A stretch of 5,492 bases of DNA from Candidatus Martarchaeota archaeon (GTDB lineage Archaea; Micrarchaeota; Micrarchaeia; Micrarchaeales; CABMGC01), in assembly GCA_023487825.1 (NCBI GenBank), contig JAMDBP010000005.1, positions 1-5,492 on the forward strand. Reading direction: 5' to 3'. The translations under genes and the position numbers were made by a program. How positions within the stretch are numbered: position 1 is the stretch's first letter; every line of letters starts with the position of its first letter. This document shows, piece by piece, positions 5,000 to 5,492 of this stretch. The notes beneath the pieces were generated by a model. It was not told the origin of the DNA, did no database searches, and worked only from the letters and a program-made list of their open reading frames with translations.

Positions 5000-5015
5000 G
5001 AGACATGCTGGTCTC
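5000..5015 (+). repeat. Inverted repeat in the leader of the GNAT-like gene
   Basis: GAGAC (5000-5004) and GTCTC (5011-5015) form a perfect 5-bp stem around the 6-nt loop ATGCTG. It would lie in the 5' leader about 20 nt after the predicted transcription start. It could be an RNA hairpin or an operator. The stem is short. Confidence 0.33.
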
Positions 5016-5081
5016 AAACGGCGACTTCAAAACAACAGAATCCAAGACATTCACGTCCACGTATGCAAAATCCGAAAGCAA

Positions 5082-5085
5082 GAGG
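5082..5085 (+). promoter_or_regulatory. Ribosome binding site of the GNAT-like gene
   Basis: GAGG, within AGAGGCGA, lies seven nt before ATG 5093. It decides between two in-frame ATG codons: the upstream one at 5063 has no such site and no suitably placed TATA box. Confidence 0.55.
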
Positions 5086-5092
5086 CGACATT

Positions 5093-5492
5093 ATGGCTCT
5101 AAAAATAGACTATGCTCCAGAGACAAAAAACACATATAAGATAACCAAACGCAAGGCAGACTATAATGGAGAAGTTTACATAAGCGAGGAGCTATTCAAG
5201 GACATTGCGAGGATATCCCGAGACTCATTCGCCCCGGTAATATCTGACGGAGAGGTAAAAAATCTGATAATAGGCAACAGCCTTCTGCTCGTCGCATACA
5301 ATGCAGAGAACATGCAAAGGGTAGGATTTGCAGCATCTTATTATGAAAAAAACGCCTGCTATTTTTCCTCCTCAGCAATCATGAAAACAGAGCAGGGCAA
5401 CGGGCTATACTATATATTCAACAGATTGCGGATAAGGGATGGGATTGGCAACGGATTCAACACCTTTACGGTCACTACGCAAAACCCTTACA
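5093..5492 (+). CDS. GNAT-type N-acetyltransferase, 3' end beyond window
   Basis: An open frame continues past the right edge, giving 133 N-terminal residues. The order of elements fits the GNAT fold, which transfers an acetyl group from acetyl-CoA to an amine: a first helix (SEELFKDIARISRDSF, 31-46), a strand LLLVAYNAENMQRVGFAAS (64-82) of the usual beta hairpin, then YFSSSAIMKTEQGNGLYYIF (90-109), whose Q101-G-N-G-L105 resembles the R/Q-x-x-G-x-G/A acetyl-CoA pyrophosphate loop, and the next strand TFTVTTQNP (124-132). The loop is only an approximate match, so some deviation from typical activity is possible. The substrate cannot be told. ATG 5093 was chosen over the in-frame ATG 5063 because GAGG precedes it by seven nt; an in-frame TAA at 4988 limits any further extension. 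It is divergent from the zinc-ribbon gene and has the longest leader in the window. Confidence 0.75.
   Translation, partial: MALKIDYAPETKNTYKITKRKADYNGEVYISEELFKDIARISRDSFAPVISDGEVKNLIIGNSLLLVAYNAENMQRVGFAASYYEKNACYFSSSAIMKTEQGNGLYYIFNRLRIRDGIGNGFNTFTVTTQNPY

Noticed and set aside
4971..5139. Two short plus-strand frames (4971-5102, 43 codons; 5005-5139, 44 codons) as separate genes
   Set aside because: Both overlap each other and the start of the GNAT-like gene, lack Shine-Dalgarno sites and well-placed TATA boxes, and have unremarkable composition. They are kept only as a possible leader feature.

Overview
The window reads as a compact archaeal chromosome segment. It carries three informational genes: archaeal fibrillarin (flpA), the tRNA/RNA ligase RtcB, and a long-variable-arm tRNA-Leu(CAA). 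Around them are five protein genes of general or unknown function. AT-rich TATA boxes lie at archaeal spacing from the starts, Ile is often ATA and Arg often AGG/AGA, and all 17 Leu codons of flpA are CTN. Short gaps and a tRNA with an insertion at an unusual place would fit a small-genome lineage such as the DPANN/ARMAN (Micrarchaeota-like) group, but that assignment is inference with low confidence.

Layout. Positions 1-581 (-) hold the N-terminal part of a GAF-PAS sensor protein that runs off the left edge. One A/T-rich box at about 589-598 seems to serve both this gene and the divergent flpA (627-1286, +). A TATA box lying just after the flpA stop precedes an unrecognised gene (1320-2141, +) with an N-terminal CxxC...CxxC zinc ribbon and TPR-like helices. 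It converges on rtcB (2170-3609, -) across a 28-bp gap that holds a 14-bp perfect palindrome. rtcB diverges from tRNA-Leu(CAA) (3721-3821, +). A C39-like papain-fold protein (3836-4558, +) starts 14 nt after the tRNA and converges, with a 3-bp gap, on a 107-residue zinc-ribbon protein (4562-4885, -, GTG start). The right end is a GNAT-type acetyltransferase (5093 onward, +) cut by the window edge.

Working together. FlpA methylates rRNA/tRNA as part of C/D box RNPs. RtcB joins tRNA exons after intron removal. The neighbouring tRNA-Leu appears to carry a 13-nt insertion in its T-loop, so it is a plausible RtcB substrate. Several genes have TATA boxes centred about 26-27 nt from the start codon, which implies leaderless mRNAs. 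The GNAT-like gene instead has a roughly 115-nt leader and a Shine-Dalgarno-like site. No mobile element, CRISPR array or defence system was seen. The most unusual item is the interrupted T-loop.
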